Assembly: GCA_964525815.1 (NCBI GenBank)
Contig: CAZGJQ010000075.1
Span: 1 to 9,653, forward strand
Direction of reading: 5' to 3'
From: UBA1049 sp964525815
Lineage (GTDB): Bacteria > Bacillota > Clostridia > Oscillospirales > CAG-382
DNA length: 9,653 nucleotides
The notes beneath the pieces were generated by a model. The model was not told the DNA's origin and searched no databases. It saw only the letters and a list, made by a program, of their open reading frames with translations. Position numbers and translations under genes: made by a program. The first letter of the stretch is position 1; every line of letters starts with the position of its first letter. Of this stretch, positions 1 to 6,560 are shown one piece after another.

Positions 1-1
1 G

Positions 2-1225
2 GAATACTTCGAGTTCGGTCTCTTTATGAGTCGCCGGGAGTACAAGACTATAAACCGCAGGCTGCAGCAGGGCAGGTTACAATCAATCAAGGAAGGAAAG
101 TATATCGGAAGCGTTCCACCATACGGTTATATAAAAAAGAAGCTTGATAAGGTAAAGGGTTATACATTGGAACCTCATCCGGAACAGGCTGAGGTTGTAA
201 AAATGATGTTTGATTTATATGTTAACGGCGAGCTGCTGCCTGACGGTACCCGCAAGCAATTAGGTGCTTCGTTGATTACAAGGAAGCTCAACGAATTGAA
301 AATAACTCCTCTTAAGGGCGGGAAATGGGTTGTTGCCTCGGTAAGGGATATCCTGAGCAATCCAATCTATGCGGGAAAGATCCGATGGAACCGTCGTTCT
401 GTCGAAAAAAAAATTGTCGGCGGAGAGGTTATTAAGATTCGCCCAAAAAGAAAAGCGGAAGACTGTTTGTTGTTTAACGGTTTACATGAGCCTATAATAG
501 ACCCCGATCTTTACAATGCTTCCCAGTTGTTAAGCCTAAATAGCTCCCACTCCCCTGTTCCTGGAAACAGGACAATAAAAAACCCCTTATCGGGTATTGT
601 TGTATGCGGCAAGTGCGGAAGAAAAATGGTGCGCCGCCCGTACAGACCTTACCGAGACACAGATGATGTGCTCATGTGCTCGGCAGTTTATTGTGATAAT
701 ATAAGCTCCTCCCTAAAAAGTGTCGAGGAGAGTGTGCTTAAAGCGCTTGCCGGCTGGTCGGGTAACTTTAAGGCAAAGGTTGATGATCCTGTTAAATTAG
801 AAAGTCATATACAGGTTAAGGAAAGAGCCCTGTCAATAATAGAAAAGGATTTGACACAGCTTAATTATCAGCTTAACAATACATATGATTTGCTCGAACA
901 ACGGATATATTCCATTGACACCTTCATGAAGAGAAATATGTATCTCGCACGAAAAATAGATGAATGTAATGAAGAGCATGAGAATGCTCTCAACGAATTA
1001 ATGCATGAAAAACAAATTGAGAGCCAACGGAACAGTATTATACCCAAAATTGAAAAAGTCCTCAAGATATACAGAACCGTCGATTCACCGGCAGAGAAAA
1101 ACATTCTCTTAAAGGAAGTTATACAAAAGGTTGTATATATAAAAAATGTCAACGGTCGCTGGAACAATTCCCCCGATGACTTTGAGCTGGATTTATATCC
1201 CCATTTACCAAGCTCCGACGAATAG
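2..1225 (+). CDS. Large serine recombinase, C-terminal part (5' end outside window)
   Basis: Site-specific recombinase of the large serine family, which cuts and rejoins attachment sites to integrate or excise an element. The frame is open to the left edge, so the true start and the catalytic resolvase domain with its nucleophilic serine lie outside; 407 residues are visible. Numbering from the Met at 26: residues 1-22 look like the end of the catalytic domain and its linker helix. About 24-125 form the Recombinase DNA-binding domain, with GKYIGSVPPYGY near the start and SNPIYAGKIRWNRR at its end. About 188-240 form a zinc ribbon with Cys194, Cys197, Cys218 and Cys223. About 255-335 form a coiled coil, which in this family controls synapsis and directionality. 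A short tail follows. The gene ends about 20 bases before spore-coat coding sequence begins, the usual place for such a gene at the edge of its own element. The visible part has no frameshift or internal stop. Confidence 0.93.
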   Translation, partial: EYFEFGLFMSRREYKTINRRLQQGRLQSIKEGKYIGSVPPYGYIKKKLDKVKGYTLEPHPEQAEVVKMMFDLYVNGELLPDGTRKQLGASLITRKLNELKITPLKGGKWVVASVRDILSNPIYAGKIRWNRRSVEKKIVGGEVIKIRPKRKAEDCLLFNGLHEPIIDPDLYNASQLLSLNSSHSPVPGNRTIKNPLSGIVVCGKCGRKMVRRPYRPYRDTDDVLMCSAVYCDNISSSLKSVEESVLKALAGWSGNFKAKVDDPVKLESHIQVKERALSIIEKDLTQLNYQLNNTYDLLEQRIYSIDTFMKRNMYLARKIDECNEEHENALNELMHEKQIESQRNSIIPKIEKVLKIYRTVDSPAEKNILLKEVIQKVVYIKNVNGRWNNSPDDFELDLYPHLPSSDE

Positions 1226-1262
1226 TCATTGATAGCTCGTATGTACCGAAGAAATGGCACAT
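1226..1262 (+). other. Element/chromosome junction (att half-site inside cotJC)
   Basis: Between the recombinase stop (1223-1225) and clear CotJC sequence there are only about 20 bases. In the cotJC frame, a TAG at 1233-1235 is followed by codons for L-V-C-T-E-E-M-A-H. Known CotJC proteins read GTEE-x-AH at this place, so agreement begins at the Thr codon 1245-1247. The TGT codon at 1242-1244 has Cys where Gly (GGN) is expected, which suggests the crossover lies within or next to it, near 1242-1247. This would be one product site (attL or attR); its partner should lie at the far end of the element, outside the window. The exact crossover dinucleotide cannot be fixed from one junction. Confidence 0.7.
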
Positions 1263-1658
1263 ATGGAAATGGTTAGTGCTATTGTATATCAGCTGACCAG
1301 AAATATGACTATCGAGCAGATAAAGGAAAGCGGGTTTGATGACTATTATGTAGACCATACCGTAGGTATTTACCCTGTTTCCGCTGCCGGAGTACCCTTC
1401 TCGGTTAAGTACCTTCAATCTAAAGGCGATCCAATAACGGATCTGAACGAAGACCTGGCCGCAGAGCAGAAAGCAAGAACCACCTATGACAACATACTTC
1501 GTCTCACCGATGATCCGGATGTTAAGGATCCGATACGCTTTCTGCGTGCCCGGGAGATTGTGCATTACCAACGCTTCGGAGATGCTTTGAGGGTTGTTCA
1601 GGATAACCTCGATTATAAGAACTTTTATGCTTATAACCCAGAATTCGATAAAAGATAA
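1242..1658 (+). pseudogene. cotJC: 3' part of cotJC (manganese-catalase-like spore coat protein), split by the element
   Basis: C-terminal about two thirds of CotJC, an inner spore-coat protein of the manganese catalase family, normally made in the mother cell. Recognisable blocks are TEEMAHMEM, GVPFSVKYLQSKGDPITDL, DLAAEQKARTTYDNIL, REIVHYQRF and the clostridial tail KNFYAYNPEFDKR. Family metal ligands appear as Glu (codon 1251-1253) and His (1260-1262) of the ExxH motif, the Glu of DLAAEQKAR and the His of REIVH; the first Glu ligand belongs to the missing N-terminal part. Full-length homologues are about 190-215 residues, so roughly 75-80 are missing. The ATG at 1254 is not a credible start: it has no ribosome binding site and lies downstream of a metal-ligand codon. 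About 138 codons remain without a stop or frameshift, which fits either a recent insertion or a gene kept functional through programmed excision of the element. Confidence 0.9.
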
Positions 1659-1710
1659 CAACAGTAAATTATAAGTATCATGTAAATTAAAAACCTTCAA
1701 ATGACAATAG

Positions 1711-1757
1711 ACGAGGCATTGTCGATTGGGAATCGACAATGCCTCGTACTTTTGCTT
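1711..1757 (+). terminator. Strong hairpin terminator after cotJC
   Basis: A perfect 17-bp inverted repeat, 1711-1727 against 1731-1747, has a GGG loop (1728-1730) and is followed by the T-rich stretch ACTTTTGCTTTCT. It lies about 50 bases after the cotJC stop and before the next promoter. A second, weak hairpin (AAAATC/GATTTT, 1762-1777) with a short T run follows and may back it up. It would insulate the downstream cassette from coat-gene transcription. Confidence 0.82.
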
Positions 1758-1822
1758 TCTCAAAATCAATCGATTTTTTATTATGACTAAAAATGCGGTA
1801 AATAATTTTATGTTATTTTTTG

Positions 1823-1851
1823 TTGACAAAGTTAAATATAATGTATATAAT
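1823..1851 (+). promoter_or_regulatory. Consensus sigma-A promoter for the RdhA/QueG-like gene
   Basis: TTGACA at 1823-1828, a 17-bp spacer and TATAAT at 1846-1851 match the housekeeping consensus in all 12 positions with ideal spacing. Predicted transcription start is near 1858, leaving a leader of about 65 bases before the TTG start at 1923. The surrounding DNA is very A+T rich. No clear operator was found here by eye. Confidence 0.85.
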
Positions 1852-1922
1852 ATAACTGTTCTGTATTATAGTATATCATTCCATAATATTGAACATAAAA
1901 TTTTATCGAAAGGATGTACATT

Positions 1923-4220
1923 TTGAAAGATTCAAGATTAACCGCAAAGGTAAAGGAATTCGCATATTCCATAGGTGCGGATTTAGTTGGAATAGCGAAT
2001 ATTGAACGATTCAGCAACGCACCGATTATGATGAGCCCACAAGGAATACTGCCAACTGCCAAAAGTGTTATTGTGTGTGCAATACACCACCCTGACGCAT
2101 GCATTGAGCTCGGAGGTGAGCCCGAACCGCAAAATATCGGACCGTATGCAGTACAATATGTTATGAATGATAAACTTGATATGATGTCATTCAAAATAGC
2201 ACGGTTTTTAGATGATATGGGACATAAGGTTATACCGATCGCCTCAAGCAACATTTGGAGATACAGAGCATACAAAGACCTTGATGCAGTGTTTGCACCT
2301 GATATTTCACATATCTATTCAGCAGTTGCTGCCGGGTTATCAGAGCTTGGATGGCACGGATTATCCATGACGCCCGAATATGGTACACGGAATCGTTTTG
2401 TTTCCATAATTACCGATGCAGAACTTGAGCCCGATCCTCTTTACGACGGTGAAAAACTTTGTGATATGTGCGGTGAATGTATCCGCAACTGTCCTACCGA
2501 TGCCTATAGAAAAGAGTGCGACGGAGTGAAAGTCTTAAAAATTGAGGACAGAGAATATAAATTTGCAAATAAGAATTTATGGCGCTGCGCATGGGGTGAG
2601 CATTTTGACCTTGATTTAAATTTAAAAATACCCGATGTAGTTAATGAAAAAACAATTATCAAAACTGTAAAGAAAGAAGGCTTGCGCGGTGGTGCATTCG
2701 GAAGCTGTCTTAGATATTGCTTACCAAAGCCTTTAAGATATAGTGACCCCGAGTACACAAAAATAAACAGAAGAAAAAGACACTTTACTCCAAACGATCT
2801 CGAAGTACATAGAGGTATAATTGATAAAATGATAACCCTTGCCTTAAATTATAACCTTGATATGGTTGGATTTGTTAAGGATAGCTCACTTAGCAATACT
2901 GCAATTAAGTTGAAAAAATATATGCCTGATGCAGAAAGTGCAATTGTTCTGGGAATGAAATTCAATATTCCAAAAAGCGGTGAAATCAGGCAGACTGTTC
3001 TAAGCCAATACAAGCCGAATGCGCAATTTGCTTTGAATTTCACTGCATACGACATAGCAAGAGAGCTCGAAAAATTTGGATATTCGGCAATAGTGCAAAC
3101 AAGCGTTGATAACGATGCACTGGCAGAAATATGCGGATTTGAAAAAAGTAACATAGAGCAAGGTATATGTACTATGTACACTACTATCCTAACATCCGCA
3201 AAATTCCCCGAGCAGAAAAAAGTTTTGACAAGCGATAACACATTCACCGGTGTTAAGGAGGTAACAGACATTGTAAAGAACGCCGGATTTGAAGCAGGTG
3301 CAGACTTAATCGGAATTTCTTCAGTTAAAAGAATGAATAAAGTATTTGAACAGACGAAAAGCATAAAAGGTGATGAGGAGCTACTTACCGTTATTGATAA
3401 AAAACCTCGATTTTATCAATATGATCCGATAATCAAAAAAAAGAAAAGAAAGCTGTTTGCTCCAAAAGACTATGTGCAAAATGCAAAAAGCGTTATAATG
3501 CTTGGACTTCATTTCCCCGAAGGAGTTGTTGAAAGAGCAGGAAAACCACCTGCTGAAGCGGTGGGACCTTATGTATTCGCACAGTATGAGGGACTAAGGT
3601 TACTTGGAAATATTGCTTTCACCGTTATTAAGCAGCTAAATAACCTCGGTTATAACGCCGTTTATTCATATAACCTTCTTGGACTCGGTTCAGAAATCGG
3701 CAGCCCAAGAGGTTTACAACACGACAACACCTGCAACTCGCTTGAAGCTGTAACAGCAGGTATAGGTGAACTTGCATATAACGGACAGGTGAACACAGAT
3801 GAATTCGGAACAAACCAAAGGTTTATTGCTATTATAACAGATGCCGCATTGATACAATCCGATTTGAAGATAACCGGGAAAACGCAAGATAATTGCAAAA
3901 ACTGCTTAAACTGTATTAAAAAATGCCCGGTAGCTGCATTATCAGAATCAAAAATCGTAAAAATAAATATTGAAGGAAACGAAATCGAATATTTGCCTGT
4001 TGATACAAACAGATGTAATTGGTCAAGCAAGTATGCGCTTTGCGGGGACGACGGATTTAAGTATCTTGGTTCGAAGGTAAACGAGATGCCACCGGATGTA
4101 ATTGATGAAAAGGCACTGCATGATGCATTGCTAAAACTCGATCCTATACAAAAGTACAGACCCGCCACAGCCGAATGCTGCATTACCAACTGCCCTCTTG
4201 CCAATAAAAAAACAGTGTAG
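1923..4220 (+). CDS. Three-module RdhA/QueG-like 4Fe-4S protein
   Basis: A 765-residue protein built of three repeats of the fold shared by reductive dehalogenases (RdhA) and epoxyqueuosine reductase (QueG), which in those families binds a corrinoid next to 4Fe-4S clusters. Module 1 (about 1-290) has GADLVGI (18-24), AGLSELGWHG (137-146) and NRFVSIITDAEL (157-168), then CDMCGECIRNCP (Cys180, 183, 186, 190), Cys222 and CLRYCLP (Cys262, 266). Module 2 (about 293-437) repeats the start (NLDMVGF, 311-317) but lacks the ferredoxin part. Module 3 (about 443-765) has GADLIGI, AGIGELAYNG, QRFIAIITDAAL, CKNCLNCIKKCP (Cys658-668), Cys697 and CITNCP (Cys753, 757). No Tat signal or membrane segment is visible, so it is probably cytosolic. 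TTG at 1923 is chosen because AAAGGA (1909-1914) lies 8 bases upstream; the in-frame ATG at 1914 overlaps that site. Electron-transfer or reductase chemistry is inferred; substrate and cofactor are unknown. Confidence 0.8.
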   Translation: MKDSRLTAKVKEFAYSIGADLVGIANIERFSNAPIMMSPQGILPTAKSVIVCAIHHPDACIELGGEPEPQNIGPYAVQYVMNDKLDMMSFKIARFLDDMGHKVIPIASSNIWRYRAYKDLDAVFAPDISHIYSAVAAGLSELGWHGLSMTPEYGTRNRFVSIITDAELEPDPLYDGEKLCDMCGECIRNCPTDAYRKECDGVKVLKIEDREYKFANKNLWRCAWGEHFDLDLNLKIPDVVNEKTIIKTVKKEGLRGGAFGSCLRYCLPKPLRYSDPEYTKINRRKRHFTPNDLEVHRGIIDKMITLALNYNLDMVGFVKDSSLSNTAIKLKKYMPDAESAIVLGMKFNIPKSGEIRQTVLSQYKPNAQFALNFTAYDIARELEKFGYSAIVQTSVDNDALAEICGFEKSNIEQGICTMYTTILTSAKFPEQKKVLTSDNTFTGVKEVTDIVKNAGFEAGADLIGISSVKRMNKVFEQTKSIKGDEELLTVIDKKPRFYQYDPIIKKKKRKLFAPKDYVQNAKSVIMLGLHFPEGVVERAGKPPAEAVGPYVFAQYEGLRLLGNIAFTVIKQLNNLGYNAVYSYNLLGLGSEIGSPRGLQHDNTCNSLEAVTAGIGELAYNGQVNTDEFGTNQRFIAIITDAALIQSDLKITGKTQDNCKNCLNCIKKCPVAALSESKIVKINIEGNEIEYLPVDTNRCNWSSKYALCGDDGFKYLGSKVNEMPPDVIDEKALHDALLKLDPIQKYRPATAECCITNCPLANKKTV

Positions 4221-4226
4221 TATAAT
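4198..4226 (+). promoter_or_regulatory. Probable promoter of the IclR-type gene
   Basis: TTGCCA at 4198-4203, a 17-bp spacer and TATAAT at 4221-4226. The -35 box lies in the last codons of the preceding gene. Predicted start is near 4233, inside the inverted repeat 4228-4259, which suggests repression by a protein bound there. The -35 has one mismatch to consensus. Confidence 0.6.
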
Positions 4227-4227
4227 A

Positions 4228-4270
4228 ATCAGGCAGGTGTATTTATACATCTGTCTGATATTTTGTTTAT
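4228..4270 (+). terminator. Intergenic inverted repeat: terminator and/or operator
   Basis: The arms 4228-4242 and 4245-4259 pair along their full length as RNA with two G-U pairs (13 pairs and a 6-base loop is realistic), followed by ATTTTGTTTAT. This fits a terminator for the preceding gene. As DNA it is a near-perfect palindrome directly after a -10 box and over the predicted start of the IclR-type gene, where an autoregulatory operator would sit. The two roles are not exclusive. Confidence 0.65.
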
Positions 4271-4285
4271 AAAGGAGAAAAAATA

Positions 4286-5047
4286 ATGAGCGACACTTTG
4301 GTTCTTTCAGTAAAAAAGGCTCTTGATATACTTGACATATTAGTTTTTGATGATATTGATAAAAACGGAATAGGACTTTTTAGCATTGCCAAAAAAATTA
4401 AGCAAAAACCTAATACTGTGCATAACATTTTGAAAACATTGATTTTTTGCGGATATGCGATTCAAAACGAGAAATCGCATTATCTGGCCGGCCCCAAATG
4501 CGATGATATGATAAATGCAGGAAAACTGTCAAAAAGCAGTGTGCTTATACGAGAATTAAAGCAGTTATTGTATAAGCTCAGTGAAAAAATAAACGAGTCG
4601 ATTATATTAACAGCCTTAGTAAACGGCAACCGAGTACCGCTTGTTTCTATCGAAGGTAAAAATGTTATAAAGGTCGATATGTCAGCAGATCAAGTTGCCC
4701 ATATATACGAGAGACCTACCGGAAGGATATTGGTATCATATTCTGATGAAAAAAGTTTTCAAATCATAAAAGATAAGTGGGGATTTCCGGGAGAAAAATG
4801 GGGTAATGCATTTGATGACAAAAAATTTAATCAGCTTCGAAAAGAAATAAGAGAAAAAGAATATATAATAAAAAAAGAATATAATAACTCATTAGTTAGC
4901 ATTGCAGTACCTATTAAAGACCCAACAGCCAAATATGTTTATTCACTTGGCAGTTATGCCCCTTTATTTCGTTGTGATACCGATAAACAAAACAAAATTC
5001 TTGATGAGCTTAAGATAATGGCAAATATGCTAAGAAATTTATTATAA
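4286..5047 (+). CDS. IclR-family transcriptional regulator
   Basis: A 253-residue DNA-binding regulator. The N-terminal part (about 6-65) is a winged helix-turn-helix of IclR type: SVKKALDILDIL, then SIAKKIKQKPNTVHNILKTL with the recognition helix near 41-53, then the wing around GYAIQNEKSHYLAGP. The C-terminal part (about 80-250) is the IclR effector domain, with RPTGRILVSYSDE in the place of the family ligand-pocket helix and VSIAVPIKDP near the end. Length is normal for the family. The ribosome binding site AAAGGAG (4271-4277) lies 8 bases before the ATG. It follows the RdhA/QueG-like gene by 65 bases and has its own candidate promoter and a palindrome over the start, suggesting self-regulation and control of that neighbour. 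IclR proteins often sense small aromatic or organic acids, but the ligand here is unknown and may be linked to the neighbour's substrate. Confidence 0.88.
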   Translation: MSDTLVLSVKKALDILDILVFDDIDKNGIGLFSIAKKIKQKPNTVHNILKTLIFCGYAIQNEKSHYLAGPKCDDMINAGKLSKSSVLIRELKQLLYKLSEKINESIILTALVNGNRVPLVSIEGKNVIKVDMSADQVAHIYERPTGRILVSYSDEKSFQIIKDKWGFPGEKWGNAFDDKKFNQLRKEIREKEYIIKKEYNNSLVSIAVPIKDPTAKYVYSLGSYAPLFRCDTDKQNKILDELKIMANMLRNLL

Positions 5048-5060
5048 CACTTCATGAAAC

Positions 5061-5089
5061 TTGTTTTTTTAGACTAAAAGTGATATAAT
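5061..5089 (+). promoter_or_regulatory. Promoter of the V/A-type ATPase operon
   Basis: TTGTTT at 5061-5066, a 17-bp spacer and TATAAT at 5084-5089, with an extended -10 (TGA directly before TATAAT). Predicted start is near 5096. It lies in the 87-base gap between the IclR-type gene and the first ATPase gene, so the operon has its own promoter. No obvious terminator for the IclR-type gene is seen in this gap. Confidence 0.7.
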
Positions 5090-5107
5090 AAAATATTAGA
5101 GGTGCTT

Positions 5108-5128
5108 TTGTTGTATAAAAAATTATAA
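5108..5128 (+). other. Possible leader mini-ORF before the ATPase operon
   Basis: AGAGGTG (5097-5103) is a better ribosome binding site than any before the first ATPase gene. It is followed at suitable distance by TTG TTG TAT AAA AAA TTA TAA (5108-5128), a five- or six-codon frame ending 6 bases before the ATG at 5135. It may be a coupling leader or chance; short A+T-rich frames are common. Confidence 0.3.
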
Positions 5129-5134
5129 GAAAAG

Positions 5135-5461
5135 ATGGTGAACGCTTTGAATTATATGCTTAAGAGTATTCTTGATATAGACAAACAGGCAAGGATTAAA
5201 AAGGAAAAGGCGCTCAGCTACCGTAAGGAAATATATGATAATATCGAAGCAGAAAAAAAAGAAATAATAAACACAGAGATGGAGACAGCTCGACAAAAAG
5301 TAAAAACCGTTGAAAAGAGCTTTAAAAAGGGTACCGAAAAAAGAATCAAGGACCTGAAGGCAGAAAACGAAAAAAAGCTCAAAGAGCTTAATAAAAAACA
5401 GCAGGATAATCAACAGCGCTGGGTGGACGAGCTTTATACCAGAGTATTGTCTGACAATTAA
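5135..5461 (+). CDS. V/A-type ATPase peripheral-stalk subunit G/H
   Basis: A 108-residue, highly charged, almost entirely alpha-helical protein. From about residue 12 to 100 it is rich in Lys and Glu with few hydrophobic residues, the pattern of a long coiled coil; there is no membrane segment. It is the first gene of an ATPase operon and has the size of subunit G/H (NtpF/AtpH type), which pairs with subunit E to form the peripheral stalk holding the catalytic head. Sequence in this family is poorly conserved, so identification rests on composition, length and position. The start is uncertain: ATG 5135 has only a weak purine-rich stretch before it, while TTG 5147 has GGTGA (5137-5141) at good distance and would match the TTG starts of the next two genes. 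The C-subunit gene follows 18 bases after the stop. Confidence 0.75.
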   Translation: MVNALNYMLKSILDIDKQARIKKEKALSYRKEIYDNIEAEKKEIINTEMETARQKVKTVEKSFKKGTEKRIKDLKAENEKKLKELNKKQQDNQQRWVDELYTRVLSDN

Positions 5462-5479
5462 GATAGAAAGGTGTTTTTC

Positions 5480-6529
5480 TTGGTTAAATCATATTCAGCC
5501 AACGCAATACTTGTTAAATCCCGTGCGATGTACAGCAAACGGCTTACCGAACAGAATTACAGCGATATGCTAAGCTGTAAAAGCGTCGGAGAGATAGCCT
5601 CTTACCTAAAGAACCGCACTGCCTACAAGGATATTTTTGACACAACCGCTGTTTCTTCTATTCACAGAGGGCAGCTTGAGCCTATGCTGAAAAAGCATAT
5701 TTTTAAGCGATTTGAGGTTTTGTGCAGATATGAGCTCTCTATAGGTCAGGATTTTTATAAGTATTTCGTTACCCGTAGCGATATTGATATGATTCTTACC
5801 TGCGTAAGGCTGCTATACACCGGAAGTCCTGAGGATTATTTGCTTTATATGCCGGTTTTTATTACTTCCCGTTCACAGCTCGACCAGCTTAAGTTAGCAA
5901 AGGTAAAATCGGTGGAGGACCTTGTTGATGCTCTTGATAATACCGAATACAAGGCTGTGCTTGAGCCTTACGCAAAGAAGTTCGATGCTTTTTTGGGTAA
6001 GCTTAATATCGAAGCCGCATTCAACAACTATAAGTTTAATAAGCTAAAGGCTATTGCACAAAAAGGCATAAAGGGTAAAAACTCTAAGGAGGTGCTGGAG
6101 GTTCTGCAATTGCAGAACGACATCCGCACCATAATCAACATATATCGTCTGAAGAAGCTGCTTAATGCGGACAAAGAGCTGATTAAGCAATTTCTTATGC
6201 CCGAATTAAGCCGTTTAAGTGAAAAAGAGCTATCCATGCTTGCGGAATCCGAATCCGCAGCCGATTTGCTGCAAAGACTTAATAAAACGATTTACGGAGC
6301 GGGAATAAATGTCCCCGATTTTGAATTTATAGAGCAAGCCGCACAAAAATATCTATACAAATGGCATCTAAAAGCGTTAAGGTTTTCCCGCAACCCTGAT
6401 GTCGTTATGTTCAGCTATGTTTTTCTTTTGGAAAACGAGGTAAGGAATATTACACATATAATAGAGGGCATACGATATGATGTCCCCACTACCGAAATAA
6501 AAAAAATGCTTATCGGAACAGAGGATTAA
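5480..6529 (+). CDS. ntpC: V/A-type ATPase subunit C (AC39 family)
   Basis: A 349-residue protein of the V-ATPase AC39/subunit C family, the funnel-shaped collar that couples the rotor shaft (D/F) to the proteolipid ring. The N-terminus SYSANAILVKSRAMYSKRLT is typical of the family, and the rest is all-helical with repeated short Arg/Lys-rich helices; no membrane segments. Length agrees with bacterial homologues (about 320-350). The start is TTG at 5480, because AAGGTG (5468-5473) lies 6 bases upstream; the in-frame GTG at 5471 is part of that site. It lies between the G/H and I genes in the same operon. It is called C rather than another stalk subunit from the N-terminal motif, size and order. 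Confidence 0.87.
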   Translation: MVKSYSANAILVKSRAMYSKRLTEQNYSDMLSCKSVGEIASYLKNRTAYKDIFDTTAVSSIHRGQLEPMLKKHIFKRFEVLCRYELSIGQDFYKYFVTRSDIDMILTCVRLLYTGSPEDYLLYMPVFITSRSQLDQLKLAKVKSVEDLVDALDNTEYKAVLEPYAKKFDAFLGKLNIEAAFNNYKFNKLKAIAQKGIKGKNSKEVLEVLQLQNDIRTIINIYRLKKLLNADKELIKQFLMPELSRLSEKELSMLAESESAADLLQRLNKTIYGAGINVPDFEFIEQAAQKYLYKWHLKALRFSRNPDVVMFSYVFLLENEVRNITHIIEGIRYDVPTTEIKKMLIGTED

Positions 6530-6560
6530 TCACTTTTATATACCGATTGGAGGTAAAATC

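Noticed and set aside
1254..1658. Independent small protein starting at ATG 1254
   Set aside because: It has no ribosome binding site or promoter and begins inside a conserved metal-binding motif, so it is the broken 3' part of cotJC.
1149..1829. Long minus-strand frame (226 codons)
   Set aside because: It is antisense to the recombinase end, cotJC and the terminator, with no ribosome binding site and no recognisable domain.
1914..1925. ATG 1914 as start of the RdhA/QueG-like gene
   Set aside because: It overlaps the ribosome binding site AAAGGA; TTG 1923 has the correct 8-base spacing.
1726..1926. 66-codon frame between cotJC and the iron-sulfur gene
   Set aside because: It starts inside the terminator hairpin, runs across the consensus promoter and overlaps the next start; composition is that of A+T-rich intergenic DNA.
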